A DNA stretch of 64,000 bases from JACMNW01 sp963708425 (GTDB lineage Bacteria > Pseudomonadota > Alphaproteobacteria > Rhodobacterales > Rhodobacteraceae): NCBI GenBank assembly GCA_963708425.1, contig OY970206.1, forward strand, positions 1,550,001-1,614,000, written 5' to 3'. A model generated the notes under the pieces. It was not told the origin of the DNA. It made no database searches and was given only the letters and a program-made list of their open reading frames with translations. Each line of letters opens with the position of its first letter. Within the stretch, counting starts at the first letter, position 1. Below are positions 38,601-47,866 of this stretch, piece after piece. Both the position numbers and the translations under genes were made by a program.

Positions 38601-39236
38601 CTATTTGGCTGCTTGCATCGCGGTTACCTTGCCCTGAGCACGAACAAACGTCCGCGCAACCCGCACTGCCAGCAGCGCCACAACCGCCGCCAAATACAGC
38701 AGTGGCTCTGCCGGCCACGCCTTGACCAACATGATATAGTGGATCGCCCCTGCCAAGGACGCCACATAGGTTAGCCGATGCAGCTTTTGCCACGCCGCCG
38801 CCCCCATCCGGCGCACCGACAGATTGTTCGAGGTGATCGCCAGCGGCAATAACGCCAGAAACCCGATCATGCCGACGATGATATAGGGGCGCTTGATCAG
38901 ATCGGCCCCAATCTCGGCCCAGCGAAACTGCAGGTCCAGCACAACCCATGTGGTCAGATGCAGCGCCACATAGAAGAACGCTAGCAATCCGATGGCCCGG
39001 CGATAGCGGATCAGGCTTACCCCGGTGGCCCAGCGCAGCGGCGATATGCACAGACCCGCCACAATGAACTTCAGCCCCCATTCACCAAGCGCGCGTTCCA
39101 TCGTCTTCACCGGATCAACGCCCAGATCGCCAGTCAGCACCTGAATGACCAGCAACGCAAACGGCGCTGCTCCCAGCAGATAGACCGGCCACGCAGGCAC
39201 GCGGCGAAACGCCTGATTGATTGACCCTGCCGACAT
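38601..39236 (-). CDS. msrQ: Haem-binding membrane subunit of methionine sulfoxide reductase (MsrQ)
   Basis: A 211-residue ferric-reductase-like membrane protein with about six helices ('VYLLGAAPFALLVIQVLTG', 'AIGLLAFFYVALHLTTWVVL', 'PLLYLAAVVALLAVRVA'). Conserved histidines in 'FYVALHLTTW' and 'LHRLTYVASLAGAIHYIML' match the haem ligands of MsrQ (YedZ). It takes electrons from the quinone pool or a flavin reductase and passes them to periplasmic MsrP. It follows msrP on the same strand with a one-base overlap. Directly downstream lies the rrn promoter. Confidence 0.9.
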   Translation of the reverse strand: MSAGSINQAFRRVPAWPVYLLGAAPFALLVIQVLTGDLGVDPVKTMERALGEWGLKFIVAGLCISPLRWATGVSLIRYRRAIGLLAFFYVALHLTTWVVLDLQFRWAEIGADLIKRPYIIVGMIGFLALLPLAITSNNLSVRRMGAAAWQKLHRLTYVASLAGAIHYIMLVKAWPAEPLLYLAAVVALLAVRVARTFVRAQGKVTAMQAAK

Positions 39237-40150
39237 CAGAAATCGACCGCCAGATCCTGGCCCGCATAAAGCGAGGCTACCTGATCGCCATAGCCATTGA
39301 ACATCTGCGTATCAACGCGTGATGCAAACAGCCCACCGCCAATGCGGCGTTCTGAGGCCTGGCTCCAGCGTGGGTGATCGACTTGCGGATTCACGTTGGA
39401 ATAAAACCCATACTCGCGGGCGTTCTGCATGTTCCAGGTGGTTTGCGGCATCTCGGCTACCAGACTGATCTTCACAATCGACTTGATGGATTTGAACCCG
39501 TATTTCCACGGCACCACCAGACGGATCGGCGCGCCATTCTGCCTTGGCATCGGCTCGCCATAAAGGCCGGTGGCCAGAATGGTCAACGGGTGCATCGCCT
39601 CGTCCAACCGCAAGCCTTCGCGGTACGGCCATTCCAGCGACGGCGTCTGTTGCCCGGGCATTTCTTCCGGCCGCACCAGCGTTTCGAACGCGACGAACTT
39701 GGCACCCGGTTGCACGCCAACGCGGTTCAACAACCCGGACAGTTCAAACCCAAGCCATGGCACCACCATTGCCCACGCCTCGACACAGCGAAAGCGGTAG
39801 ATGCGTTCTTCGATCGATTGGTCTTTCATCACATCGGCAAGATCATAAGTGCCGGGCTTGTCCACCAAGCCATCAATGACAATCGACCACGGGTCCACAG
39901 TCAAACCTTGGGCATAGGCCTTGGGGTCTTCCTTGCCATAGCCGAATTCGTAATAGTTGTTATAGCTGGTAATCTCCTCCAGCGTGTTTGGTTCGGCATC
40001 AGTGGAATACGGGCTAACGGGTTTCGCATCGGCCCGCAGCAACCCCGGCGTGGCCATCGCCAGCGCACCCGCCATCAAGGCACGGCGGTTAAGCCACAAC
40101 GGCTTTGGCGTCACATCAGACCATTTAAGGCTTACGGGCGGTCGGGTCAT
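39236..40150 (-). CDS. msrP: Periplasmic methionine sulfoxide reductase, molybdopterin subunit (MsrP)
   Basis: A 304-residue sulfite-oxidase-fold enzyme that reduces methionine sulfoxide in periplasmic proteins. A Tat signal is present ('WLNRRALMAGALAMATPGLL', RR at 22-23). The molybdenum-ligand cysteine is C122 in 'YRFRCVEAWAMVVPWLGF'. Other MsrP hallmarks are 'NNYYEFGYGKEDP', 'FETLVRPEEMPGQ', and 'RLVVPWKYGFKSIKSI'. I start it at ATG 40150, with TTTGGAGA six bases upstream, rather than 36 bases earlier. It forms an operon with msrQ. Confidence 0.92.
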   Translation of the reverse strand: MTRPPVSLKWSDVTPKPLWLNRRALMAGALAMATPGLLRADAKPVSPYSTDAEPNTLEEITSYNNYYEFGYGKEDPKAYAQGLTVDPWSIVIDGLVDKPGTYDLADVMKDQSIEERIYRFRCVEAWAMVVPWLGFELSGLLNRVGVQPGAKFVAFETLVRPEEMPGQQTPSLEWPYREGLRLDEAMHPLTILATGLYGEPMPRQNGAPIRLVVPWKYGFKSIKSIVKISLVAEMPQTTWNMQNAREYGFYSNVNPQVDHPRWSQASERRIGGGLFASRVDTQMFNGYGDQVASLYAGQDLAVDF

Positions 40151-40465
40151 CGCATTCTCCAAACACATATCGGCAGGGGAGGCCAATTCTGCAAACTAAG
40201 ATGGGTGATTAATAGCAGAACTCAAAATCATCTCGTCGCACTTTCGCGTGGGCGGCCTGAAACATCATTGCAAAACGCAGCCCTTCGGTAACGCAGGGTC
40301 ACGCCTGATCACGCTTTCCTGATGCAAAGGCAAAAATGCCGGGCCCTAGTGCGCAGCATGGTCGGATCAAGCCCCCTTAACGCAAATGTCAGAGTGATCC
40401 GGATGCGCCGACCATGCGTTTCCTCATAGCCAAACAACTGGCATGATCAAACGGGAGTGACACCA
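40151..40465. other. Intergenic region between divergent msrP and the fasciclin gene
   Basis: About 315 bases with no gene. It should contain both divergent promoters. I see no convincing operator or riboswitch. Confidence 0.6.
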
Positions 40466-40951
40466 ATGATCCGTAGAACCTTTATCGCCCTGTCCGTCGC
40501 GGCATCCTTCATGTCGGCACCTGCATTCGCAGACGGCCATGTGAAAGACATCGTCGACACCGCAGTAGGTGCTGGCAACTTCACCACTTTGGCCGCCGCT
40601 CTGGAAGCCGCCGGTCTTGTGGAAACGCTGAAAGGCGAAGGCCCGTTCACGGTTTTCGCGCCAACTGACGCCGCATTTGCCGCCCTGCCTGCAGGTACGG
40701 TTGAAGACCTGCTGAAGCCAGAAAACAAAGACAAGCTGACCGCGATCCTGACCTATCATGTGGTGGCGGGTAAAGTCATGTCCACCGACCTGACCGAAGG
40801 CATGATGGCGAAAACCGTCAACGGCGCTGACGCAACCATCACCCTTGATGGCGGTGCCAAAGTGAACGGCGCAGTGATTTCTGCTGCCGACATCGAAGCA
40901 TCGAATGGCGTGATCCATGTGATCGACAGCGTCATCCTGCCTCCGATGTAA
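40466..40951 (+). CDS. Secreted fasciclin (FAS1) domain protein
   Basis: A 161-residue protein with a signal peptide ('RTFIALSVAASFMSAPAFA') and one FAS1 domain: 'NFTTLAAALEAAGLVETLKG', the H1 motif 'GPFTVFAPTDAAFAALP' and the H2 motif 'GVIHVIDSVILPP', with the central 'LTYHVVAGKV'. FAS1 proteins mediate adhesion or bind small hydrophobic molecules in the periplasm or outside. GGGAG eight bases before ATG 40466 sets the start. A 10-bp GC-rich hairpin follows the stop at 40960-40985 without a clear T-run; it may protect or end the transcript. Confidence 0.9.
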   Translation: MIRRTFIALSVAASFMSAPAFADGHVKDIVDTAVGAGNFTTLAAALEAAGLVETLKGEGPFTVFAPTDAAFAALPAGTVEDLLKPENKDKLTAILTYHVVAGKVMSTDLTEGMMAKTVNGADATITLDGGAKVNGAVISAADIEASNGVIHVIDSVILPPM

Positions 40952-40959
40952 TTTCCACC

Positions 40960-40985
40960 GTCGGCTGCGTGAAAGCGCAGCCGAC
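40960..40985 (+). terminator. Strong hairpin after the fasciclin gene
   Basis: GTCGGCTGCG and its exact complement CGCAGCCGAC enclose a 6-base loop, nine bases after the stop. The tail is AT-rich but lacks a T-run, so termination strength is unsure. Confidence 0.55.
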
Positions 40986-41073
40986 ATTCCCATATATAAA
41001 ATCGCATAGAATGTGATGGAACCAAAGTACCCAGGCGGCGTTTGCTTACCATGGCGCATAAGTAAGACCATCA

Positions 41074-41346
41074 ATGTTGGCACAGGGGGCTGCTTTGGGA
41101 ATTATCTGGACAATCGTCATCGGTCTTGTTGCTGGCATCATCGCCAAGCTGATTATGCCGGGCGACAACGAGCCGTCAGGCTTTGTTATGACAACCATTC
41201 TTGGCATCGTGGGGGCATTCGTAGCCTCGTACCTTGGCCAAGCGCTTGGTTGGTACAACCAATACGAAGGCGTAGGCCTGATCGGTGCAGTTGTCGGCGC
41301 GGTTATCGTCCTCGCCGTATTTGGCTTCATGCGTCGTCGGGCCTGA
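41074..41346 (+). CDS. GlsB/YeaQ/YmgE-family small membrane protein
   Basis: A 90-residue protein with three hydrophobic segments: 'GIIWTIVIGLVAGIIAKLIM', 'GFVMTTILGIVGAFVASYLG' and 'GLIGAVVGAVIVLAVFGFM', ending 'RRRA'. The 'GLVAGIIAKLIMPG' motif is typical of the 'transglycosylase-associated' family. Members are induced by stress, but their biochemical role is unknown. The ribosome-binding site is weak. It lies between a fasciclin gene and a DUF937 gene on the same strand. Confidence 0.85.
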   Translation: MLAQGAALGIIWTIVIGLVAGIIAKLIMPGDNEPSGFVMTTILGIVGAFVASYLGQALGWYNQYEGVGLIGAVVGAVIVLAVFGFMRRRA

Positions 41347-41424
41347 TGCCCGGCAAAACCTAACACGGTCGTTCAGCCTAACGCTTTCTTTCGGCCGAAC
41401 TCTCTCTTTCAGAAGGAATTGATC

Positions 41425-41928
41425 ATGCGCAGAGGAAGCCCTTCCATGGTGGCTTTGCTAGGTCTGCTGGCCGTTGCAGGCTACCAAAATCGCGACAAGC
41501 TTTCAGGCCTTTTGCAAGGTGCCAAAAGCGGAGCGCCCAACAATGACATAAACGCGGACCGCATCAGTATGGGATCATCTGATACCAGTTCAGGCGGCGG
41601 GCTGATCGATAACTTGCGCAGCATGGTAAACAGTGCCGGCGGTGGCGGGCTTTTGGGTGGGTTGTCCGAAATAATCGGGCGATTCACCAACCCAGTGCAA
41701 TCTGCCAAGGCGCAAACGTGGGTCGATACAGGGCCAAACGGTGAACTGGCACCGGGCGATCTTGAAGAGGTTCTTGATGACGAAACTCTGGCGGAACTGA
41801 CCGCGAAAACTGGCCTCAGCCGCAGCGATATTTTGCTGAGGCTCAGCAAGGTTTTGCCCGACGCGGTAGATCAGTTCACCCCGAACGGTCGCCTGCCAAC
41901 CCCCGAAGAAGCGCGCGATATGATCTGA
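41425..41928 (+). CDS. YidB-like DUF937 protein
   Basis: A 167-residue protein. The N-terminus is hydrophobic ('MVALLGLLAVAGYQNRDKLS'), a Gly-Ser linker follows ('MVNSAGGGGLLGGLSEIIG'), and the C-terminal part has the DUF937/YidB pattern 'WVDTGPNGELAPGDLEEVLD' then 'LAELTAKTGLSRSDILLRLS' and 'VLPDAVDQFTPNGRLP'. The family is widespread but without a known function. AGAAGGAA lies seven bases before ATG 41425. The next 195 bases (41929-42124) hold nothing I can support. Confidence 0.82.
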   Translation: MRRGSPSMVALLGLLAVAGYQNRDKLSGLLQGAKSGAPNNDINADRISMGSSDTSSGGGLIDNLRSMVNSAGGGGLLGGLSEIIGRFTNPVQSAKAQTWVDTGPNGELAPGDLEEVLDDETLAELTAKTGLSRSDILLRLSKVLPDAVDQFTPNGRLPTPEEARDMI

Positions 41929-42124
41929 GACGCAGATTGCATCCGCACCAATCACCGAAGGGCTATCGCCGTTTGCCAAGGTTCTGGTCGCATAATACCA
42001 GAACCCCAGTGACCCGGTTGGTGAGGGCCGCCACTGCACTTGCTTCGTCGCGCGCGCTTACGGCGTTCCGCGGGCCAAAGTGATTATGCGCCCCTCGCCA
42101 AACCGATCAACGGCACGCCAGAGT

Positions 42125-42556
42125 TCAGCCCGTTAAGTCCGGCCGCTTCAGCATCCACAGATGAGGCCGCGGCTTGCCATCCCTGGTGTACAGCCGCAGC
42201 GATCTGAAACCGACTTTCTCCATGCGCCAACAGGCTTCTCCGCTGCCCCAGTTTTCGCACCAGTAGCCTTCTCTGACGAACCACTTCGCATAGTAACGAC
42301 GCTTGCCAAAGATGCTGCGAACCGTGCCCTTCATCTTGCCGTCCGCCTCGCTGTAAACCTGCGCCCAAGGCGTTCCCCGATCTGCCTTGCTGTAAATCGT
42401 CGACCCGGGAATGATTTCCAGCAGTTCAGAGTTCGACAAAAATGTTTGGGCACCACCGCTCGGCGCAGTCAGGCATAACAATGCCGCCACACAGCACGCC
42501 AGCACTCCCACCGACGCCGGCTTGCGGCGGGTCTGGCGAAAAAATCTGGAAATCAT
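42125..42556 (-). CDS. Small exported protein of unknown function
   Basis: A 143-residue protein with an N-terminal hydrophobic signal ('ASVGVLACCVAALLCLTAPS') and a mature part with 'NSELLEIIPGSTIYSKADRG', 'QVYSEADGKMKGTVRSIFG' and a tryptophan- and tyrosine-rich 'KWFVREGYWCENWGSGEACW' with two cysteines that could pair. The pattern is of small periplasmic proteins in Rhodobacteraceae with an SH3-like or lectin-like role; I cannot name the family. I chose ATG 42556 next to GGAGGGGG over 42604. Confidence 0.7.
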   Translation of the reverse strand: MISRFFRQTRRKPASVGVLACCVAALLCLTAPSGGAQTFLSNSELLEIIPGSTIYSKADRGTPWAQVYSEADGKMKGTVRSIFGKRRYYAKWFVREGYWCENWGSGEACWRMEKVGFRSLRLYTRDGKPRPHLWMLKRPDLTG

Positions 42557-42734
42557 TTCCCCCTCCAGAACGTCAATACTTCCGCTGCAAATCGGCAAAT
42601 TCAAGCTGCGTCATCTGGCTTTGATCCTAGCACAGCGAAACAAATGCAACAATATATTGCCCATCCGATAACCCCAGGTTGCGGGGCCGATTGCGGCATC
42701 GCTCTACAGGCATTCCCGGTCTTGGATTGACACC

Positions 42735-42755
42735 AAAAAGGGGGCCGAAGCCCCC
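42735..42755 (-). terminator. Rho-independent terminator of clpB
   Basis: On the minus strand GGGGGC-TTCG-GCCCCC (42740-42755) is followed by five T (42739-42735). The stop of clpB is just upstream at 42766. Confidence 0.9.
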
Positions 42756-42765
42756 CAATACCGTC

Positions 42766-45378
42766 TTAATGCACCACCGCATCCTGCGGTCGCGCCCGCC
42801 GCGATGCACTGACCCTGTCACCGATGATCAGCCCATCCGCCCCGGCAGATATCACCACCGTGGCCCCGTCCATCACATCGCCCGACAAGATCATCTCGGC
42901 CAGCGGATCTTGCAAGTGCCGCTGCATCACCCGCTTCAACGGCCGCGCACCAAACACCGGATCATAGCCTTCATCGGCCAGCCATGCCCGCGCGCCTGCG
43001 TCCAGCTCCAGCACGATCTTGCGCGCCGCCAATCGCGCCTCCAGCAGCTTCAACTGGATATCGACGATGGCACCCATATCCGCCCGGCCCAACCGATCAA
43101 AGATGATCTGATCATCCAGCCGGTTCAGGAATTCGGGCCGAAAATGCCCGCGCACCGCCTCCATCACCTCCGCCCGCGCTTTCGTGGGGTCGGCCCCATC
43201 CGGCAACTGGCTTAGCGCATAGGCCCCAAGGTTGGATGTCAGCACGATCAACGTCTGCTTGAAATCCACTGTCCGGCCATGCCCATCCGTCAGAATGCCA
43301 TCGTCCAGCACCTGCAACAGCACGTTGAACACATCCGGATGCGCCTTTTCCACCTCGTCAAACAGGATCACCTGATAGGGTCTGCGCCGCACGGCCTCTG
43401 TCAGCACACCACCCTCGTCATAGCCCACATAGCCGGGCGGCGCCCCGATCAACCGCGAAACAGCGTGTTTCTCCATAAACTCCGACATATCGATGCGCAC
43501 CATCGCAGCGTCATCATCAAACAGATATTCCGCCACCGCTTTGGTCAATTCCGTCTTGCCGACGCCAGTTGGCCCCAGAAACAGAAAGCTTCCCAAAGGC
43601 CGCTTCTCGTCGTTCAACCCCGCCCGCGCCCGGCGTACCGCATTGGCCACGGCCGTCAGCGCAGGCCGCTGGCCGATCACCCGCTTGCCCAACTCGTCTT
43701 CCATCCGCAGCAGCTTTTCACGCTCACCTTCCAGCATCCGGCTGGTCGGTATCCCCGTCCAGCGTTCCACCACTTCGGCAATCTGTTCAGGCCGCACCGC
43801 CTCGGCCACCAAAGCATCGCCTTCGCGCGCCTCAGCATCCACCAGCCGCTTTTCCAGCCCTGGAATAATGCCATACGACAGCTCGCCAGCCCGGCCCAGA
43901 TTGCCCTCACGCTTGGCCTGGTCCAATTCCGCCCGCGCCTTATCCAGTTGCTCTTTCAGATCGCGCGCCACTTCCAGCGTGTCACGTTCCGACTGCCACT
44001 TCGCCGTCATCTCGGTTGATCGTTCCAGCAAACCGGACAGCTCTTTCTCCAGCTTCTCCAGCCGGTCCTTGCTCGCGGCATCATCCTCTTTCTTCAACGC
44101 CTCCGCCTCAATCTGCAATTGCAGAATCTGCCGGTCCAGCGCGTCCAATTCCTCGGGCTTGCTGTCGACTTCCATCCGCAGCCGCGACGCCGCCTCATCC
44201 ATCAGGTCAATCGCCTTGTCCGGCAAAAACCGGTCGGTGATGTAGCGGTGCGACAACGTCGCCGCCGCCACCAAGGCGCTGTCGGTAATCCGAACCCCAT
44301 GGTGCAGTTCATACTTTTCCTTGATGCCGCGCAGGATCGAAATGGTGTCTTCGACCGTCGGCTCAACCACCATCACCGGCTGAAACCGCCGCGCCAACGC
44401 CGCGTCCTTCTCTACATACTTGCGGTATTCATCCAGCGTGGTCGCCCCTACGCAGTGCAACTCGCCGCGCGCCAGCGCTGGCTTGATCAGGTTCGCTGCA
44501 TCCATCGCGCCTTCAGACTTGCCTGCCCCCACAAGCGTATGCATCTCGTCAATAAACAAGATCACCTCGCCCGAGGCCGACGTCACTTCATTCAGCACCG
44601 CCTTCAGGCGCTCCTCAAACTCCCCGCGATACTTCGCGCCGGCAATCAGCGCGCCCATATCCAGCGCCAGCAACTTCTTGTTGCGCAAGGATTCCGGCAC
44701 ATCGCCGTTCACAATGCGCAGCGCCAGCCCTTCCGCAATCGCCGTCTTGCCAACACCGGCTTCACCGATCAGCACCGGGTTATTCTTGGTCCGCCGCGAC
44801 AGCACCTGCATGGTGCGGCGAATTTCCTCGTCGCGCCCGATAATCGGGTCAATCTTGCCCTCGGCGGCGGCTTCCGTCAGATCGCGGGCATACTTCTTCA
44901 ACGCGTCATAACCGGCTTCGGCCGATGCACTATCCGCCGTGCGTCCCTTACGAATATCATTGATCGCCGCATTCAGCTTTTGCGCCGAAACAGCGCCCGC
45001 CACCAACGCATCCTTGGCTTGCGATGCAACCATGCACAATGCCATCAAAATGCGTTCAACTGGCACAAAGCTGTCGCCAGCCTTCTTGGCAACCTTCGCC
45101 GCCTCATCCAGCACCCGCACAAGGCTCGCGTCCATGAACGGCTGCGCGTCGCCGGTTACCTTCGGCACTTTGCCCAGCGCCAGATCAACCGCTTCCACCA
45201 CGCGCGCAGGCTCGCCGCCCGCACGCCGTATCAGGTTGCTTGCCAGCCCCTGATCATCATCCATCAACGCTTTCAACAAATGCTCTGGTGCCAGCCGCTG
45301 GTGGCTTTCGCGCATCGCAATCGTCTGGGCAGCGTTCAAAAACCCACGCGCCCGTTCGGTGAACTTTTCAAGATCCAT
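42766..45378 (-). CDS. clpB: ATP-dependent disaggregase ClpB
   Basis: An 870-residue Hsp100 protein that, with DnaK, pulls polypeptides out of aggregates. It has the N domain ('MDLEKFTERARGFLNAAQTI'), AAA-1 with Walker A 'GEAGVGKTAIAEGLA' (near 205), the middle coiled-coil domain near 400-525 ('LQIEAEALKKEDDAASKDRL'), and AAA-2 with Walker A 'GPTGVGKTELTKAVA' (near 605) and Walker B 'YQVILFDEVEKAHPD'. Length fits the family. No sigma-32-like promoter could be identified with confidence in the 250 bases upstream. A long plus-strand open frame here is a codon-bias shadow. Confidence 0.97.
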   Translation of the reverse strand: MDLEKFTERARGFLNAAQTIAMRESHQRLAPEHLLKALMDDDQGLASNLIRRAGGEPARVVEAVDLALGKVPKVTGDAQPFMDASLVRVLDEAAKVAKKAGDSFVPVERILMALCMVASQAKDALVAGAVSAQKLNAAINDIRKGRTADSASAEAGYDALKKYARDLTEAAAEGKIDPIIGRDEEIRRTMQVLSRRTKNNPVLIGEAGVGKTAIAEGLALRIVNGDVPESLRNKKLLALDMGALIAGAKYRGEFEERLKAVLNEVTSASGEVILFIDEMHTLVGAGKSEGAMDAANLIKPALARGELHCVGATTLDEYRKYVEKDAALARRFQPVMVVEPTVEDTISILRGIKEKYELHHGVRITDSALVAAATLSHRYITDRFLPDKAIDLMDEAASRLRMEVDSKPEELDALDRQILQLQIEAEALKKEDDAASKDRLEKLEKELSGLLERSTEMTAKWQSERDTLEVARDLKEQLDKARAELDQAKREGNLGRAGELSYGIIPGLEKRLVDAEAREGDALVAEAVRPEQIAEVVERWTGIPTSRMLEGEREKLLRMEDELGKRVIGQRPALTAVANAVRRARAGLNDEKRPLGSFLFLGPTGVGKTELTKAVAEYLFDDDAAMVRIDMSEFMEKHAVSRLIGAPPGYVGYDEGGVLTEAVRRRPYQVILFDEVEKAHPDVFNVLLQVLDDGILTDGHGRTVDFKQTLIVLTSNLGAYALSQLPDGADPTKARAEVMEAVRGHFRPEFLNRLDDQIIFDRLGRADMGAIVDIQLKLLEARLAARKIVLELDAGARAWLADEGYDPVFGARPLKRVMQRHLQDPLAEMILSGDVMDGATVVISAGADGLIIGDRVSASRRARPQDAVVH

Positions 45379-45630
45379 CGTCTAATCTCCATAAGTCAGC
45401 ACCGCATCCCTCACGCCCATCATGGCACGCAAAAGTTCCGGCCTCACTCCTCACATGGTAATCCAAATCGCTTGCCGCAAGATTGACCCAAGTCAACCCG
45501 CCACCAATCAGCGCCACTCTTGCGCTTTCCTTTTGTAAAAATATTCATACTCTCCTGAGCCGATCCGCGCAAAGCGCGGTCGTCGAGGCAAAAACCGCGC
45601 GCGGCACGCGCTCCGCATGGTAACCGCCGC

Positions 45631-46473
45631 TCATCCCACCTGATACCGGACATAGGCAAAGGCAGACCCATCCGGTGCCCAATTCGGCACATTCATCGTG
45701 CCCTGCCCGCCCGTCATCTGGGTCAACCGCCGCCGATTGCCGCCCTCCGGGTCCATCACACAGATTGCCACGTCCAAATCCTTCGGATGCCCCAACGTCC
45801 CCGGCGGATACGCCAGATAAATCACGTTGCGGCCATCGGGGCTGGGATGCGGAAACCAGTTCACATACTCGTCGGCAAACAACTTGCGCTGCCCCGATCC
45901 ATCTGCCGCCATTACCCAAATTTGCGCATGGCCATCCCGGTCACAATTGTAGTAAATCCGCCCCCCATCAGGCGAATAATCCGGCCCATCACAATGCCCT
46001 TCACCAAAGGTCAGCCGCGATTCCTCGCCACCCTCGACCCCAATCGTGTAAACATCAATTACCCTGCTACCACCCCGCGCCGCCACATAGGCCAACCGCT
46101 TGCCGTCGGGTGACCAGCCATGCCACCAACTGGGGCTTGTCGGGCTGACCAACCGCGGCTCGCCGCCGCCCGCTGCCATCACGAACATCTCCGACCCCTG
46201 CCCACGATGATGTGACAGCACGATGGTTTTGCCATCCGGTGAAATGCCATGGTCATTGTTACAGTTATCGGCAAACCCACTGTCCACCGGCACCAGCCTC
46301 GGCTTATCCAGCGGCACCCGAAACAACCGCCCGCCGCCATTCACCAACAAACTGCCCCCCAACGGGTCCCAGTTTGGCGCCTCAATCACCTCATCGCTTT
46401 GCAACACCACCCGAGACCGCGCCGTCGCCATATCCCAGATTTCCAACGATGACCGCATCTGTTTCCCACACAT
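45631..46473 (-). CDS. TolB-like beta-propeller (PD40 repeat) protein
   Basis: A 280-residue protein made of repeated WD40-like/PD40 units: 'NNDHGISPDGKTIVLSHHRG', 'WHGWSPDGKRLAYVAARGG', 'DGPDYSPDGGRIYYNCDRDG' and 'WFPHPSPDGRNVIYLAY'. No signal peptide is seen, so it is probably cytoplasmic, unlike TolB. Such propellers bind proteins or peptides, or act as peptidase-associated domains; a specific role is not evident. It is divergent from pyrF. The 250 bases between it and clpB hold only short hairpins. Confidence 0.75.
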   Translation of the reverse strand: MCGKQMRSSLEIWDMATARSRVVLQSDEVIEAPNWDPLGGSLLVNGGGRLFRVPLDKPRLVPVDSGFADNCNNDHGISPDGKTIVLSHHRGQGSEMFVMAAGGGEPRLVSPTSPSWWHGWSPDGKRLAYVAARGGSRVIDVYTIGVEGGEESRLTFGEGHCDGPDYSPDGGRIYYNCDRDGHAQIWVMAADGSGQRKLFADEYVNWFPHPSPDGRNVIYLAYPPGTLGHPKDLDVAICVMDPEGGNRRRLTQMTGGQGTMNVPNWAPDGSAFAYVRYQVG

Positions 46474-46539
46474 CCGCGCTCAAGCTTGACAGATCACCCG
46501 CAGCAGACCAAGAGGCAGCAACCCGAAAAGGAAAATGAC

Positions 46540-47238
46540 ATGGCCGATGATCGCCTTATCGTGGCGCTGGATGTGCCCAATGTTGTGCAAGGCCTCGATC
46601 TTGTCCGCCGCATCGGCGACGCCGCATCATTCTACAAAATTGGCCTTGGCATGCTGACCGGTGGCGGCTTTGCTCTCGCGAATGAACTGAAGCACGAACA
46701 GGGCAAGCGGGTGTTCCTTGATCTGAAACTGTTCGACATCGGCGCTACAATCGAAGCCGCCGTGCGCGGTATCGCCAGTTATGACCTCGATTTCCTGACG
46801 GTCCACGGCGATCCGCAAGTCGTGCGCGCCGCCGCCGAAGGCAAAAATGGCTCCAACCTGAAAATCCTCGCCGTTACCGTGCTCACCTCTCTCGACCGCG
46901 CCGATCTTGATGCCAACCTGATCCGTCCCGGTGATATCCACGACATCACGGTCGAACGCGCCCTGCGCGCCCTTGCCGCCGGTGCCGACGGCGTCATCGC
47001 CAGCCCGCAAGAAGCCGCCGCGATCCGCGCACTACCCGAGGCGGATGGTAAACTGATCGTCACCCCCGGTGTGCGCCCCGCAGGCACTACCCACGGCGAT
47101 CAAAAGCGCGTCGAAACCCCGGCCCGCGCCTTGGCAAGCGGTGCCGATCATATCGTCGTCGGCCGCCCCATATGGATGGCCGCCGACCCGAAGGCGGCGG
47201 CCATTGCCATGCTGAACGAACTCACCACTCGCGGCTGA
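46540..47238 (+). CDS. pyrF: Orotidine 5'-phosphate decarboxylase
   Basis: A 232-residue TIM-barrel enzyme that makes UMP from OMP. It begins 'MADDRLIVALDVPNV', has the catalytic 'VFLDLKLFDIGATIEAAVRG' (DxKxxDI), 'FLTVHGDPQVVRAAAEG', 'GADGVIASPQEAAAIR' and the phosphate-binding 'GADHIVVGRPIWMAADP'. I chose ATG 46540, preceded by AAAAGGAAAA, over an earlier in-frame ATG at 46486 that overlaps the neighbouring promoter area. Confidence 0.95.
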   Translation: MADDRLIVALDVPNVVQGLDLVRRIGDAASFYKIGLGMLTGGGFALANELKHEQGKRVFLDLKLFDIGATIEAAVRGIASYDLDFLTVHGDPQVVRAAAEGKNGSNLKILAVTVLTSLDRADLDANLIRPGDIHDITVERALRALAAGADGVIASPQEAAAIRALPEADGKLIVTPGVRPAGTTHGDQKRVETPARALASGADHIVVGRPIWMAADPKAAAIAMLNELTTRG

Positions 47239-47300
47239 TGGTCAGGGATCTGTCAATCCCGCCACAGCGCAACCACCTACATTTTCAGCATCACCCCGCT

Positions 47301-47789
47301 TCAAGCGGCTTTTGACTTGACGGTGTTCACCTTTTTCACGGCCAACCCGGTCAACGTCGCATTCGCCGCCTTTTCCTGATCCAGTATCTGCGACAGCAGA
47401 TCATGCGCTTCGGCATGGCCCAGCTCCTTGGCCCATTCGCGCAAGGTGCCATAGCGGGCAATCTCGTAATGCTCCACCGCCTGCGCCGCGCCGATCAGGG
47501 CAGCGTCCAGTGCTGCACCCGTCGCCTCTTTCATCAGACCGTCGGCTTCTTTGATCAGCCCTTCAATGGCATCGCACTTCTCGCCCGCGGCCTTTTCACC
47601 GACTGACGCAAAGACCTTGTCCAGCATCTTGATCTGCCCGCGCGTTTCCTCCAGATGATGCGCAAAGGCCGCTTTCAAGTCCGCATGCCCCGCAGCGCTC
47701 GCCATTTTTGGCAGCGCCTTGGTCAACGCCGTCTCGGCATAGTAGATGTCTTTCAGCGTGTGCTTGAATATTTCGTCTAGCGTTTTCAT
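47301..47789 (-). CDS. YciF/YciE-type ferritin-like protein (DUF892)
   Basis: A 162-residue four-helix protein with the DUF892 pattern: 'LDEIFKHTLKDIYYAETALT', 'AFAHHLEETRGQIKMLDKVF', 'AAQAVEHYEIARYGTLREWA' and 'DLLSQILDQEKAANATLTGL'. Carboxylate and histidine residues of the ferritin-like diiron site are present. Family members respond to osmotic or oxidative stress; the reaction is unknown. Confidence 0.88.
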   Translation of the reverse strand: MKTLDEIFKHTLKDIYYAETALTKALPKMASAAGHADLKAAFAHHLEETRGQIKMLDKVFASVGEKAAGEKCDAIEGLIKEADGLMKEATGAALDAALIGAAQAVEHYEIARYGTLREWAKELGHAEAHDLLSQILDQEKAANATLTGLAVKKVNTVKSKAA

Positions 47790-47866
47790 GATGTTACCTT
47801 TCAGGTTTGCAGGGTCACGCAGCCGTACGGCCCGCTATACGGGTCATGCGACATGGCTTTGGGTGC

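Noticed and set aside
43279..45486. Plus-strand frames opposite clpB (43279-44019, 44119-45486)
   Set aside because: His, Arg, Gln-rich shadow translations of the ClpB gene.
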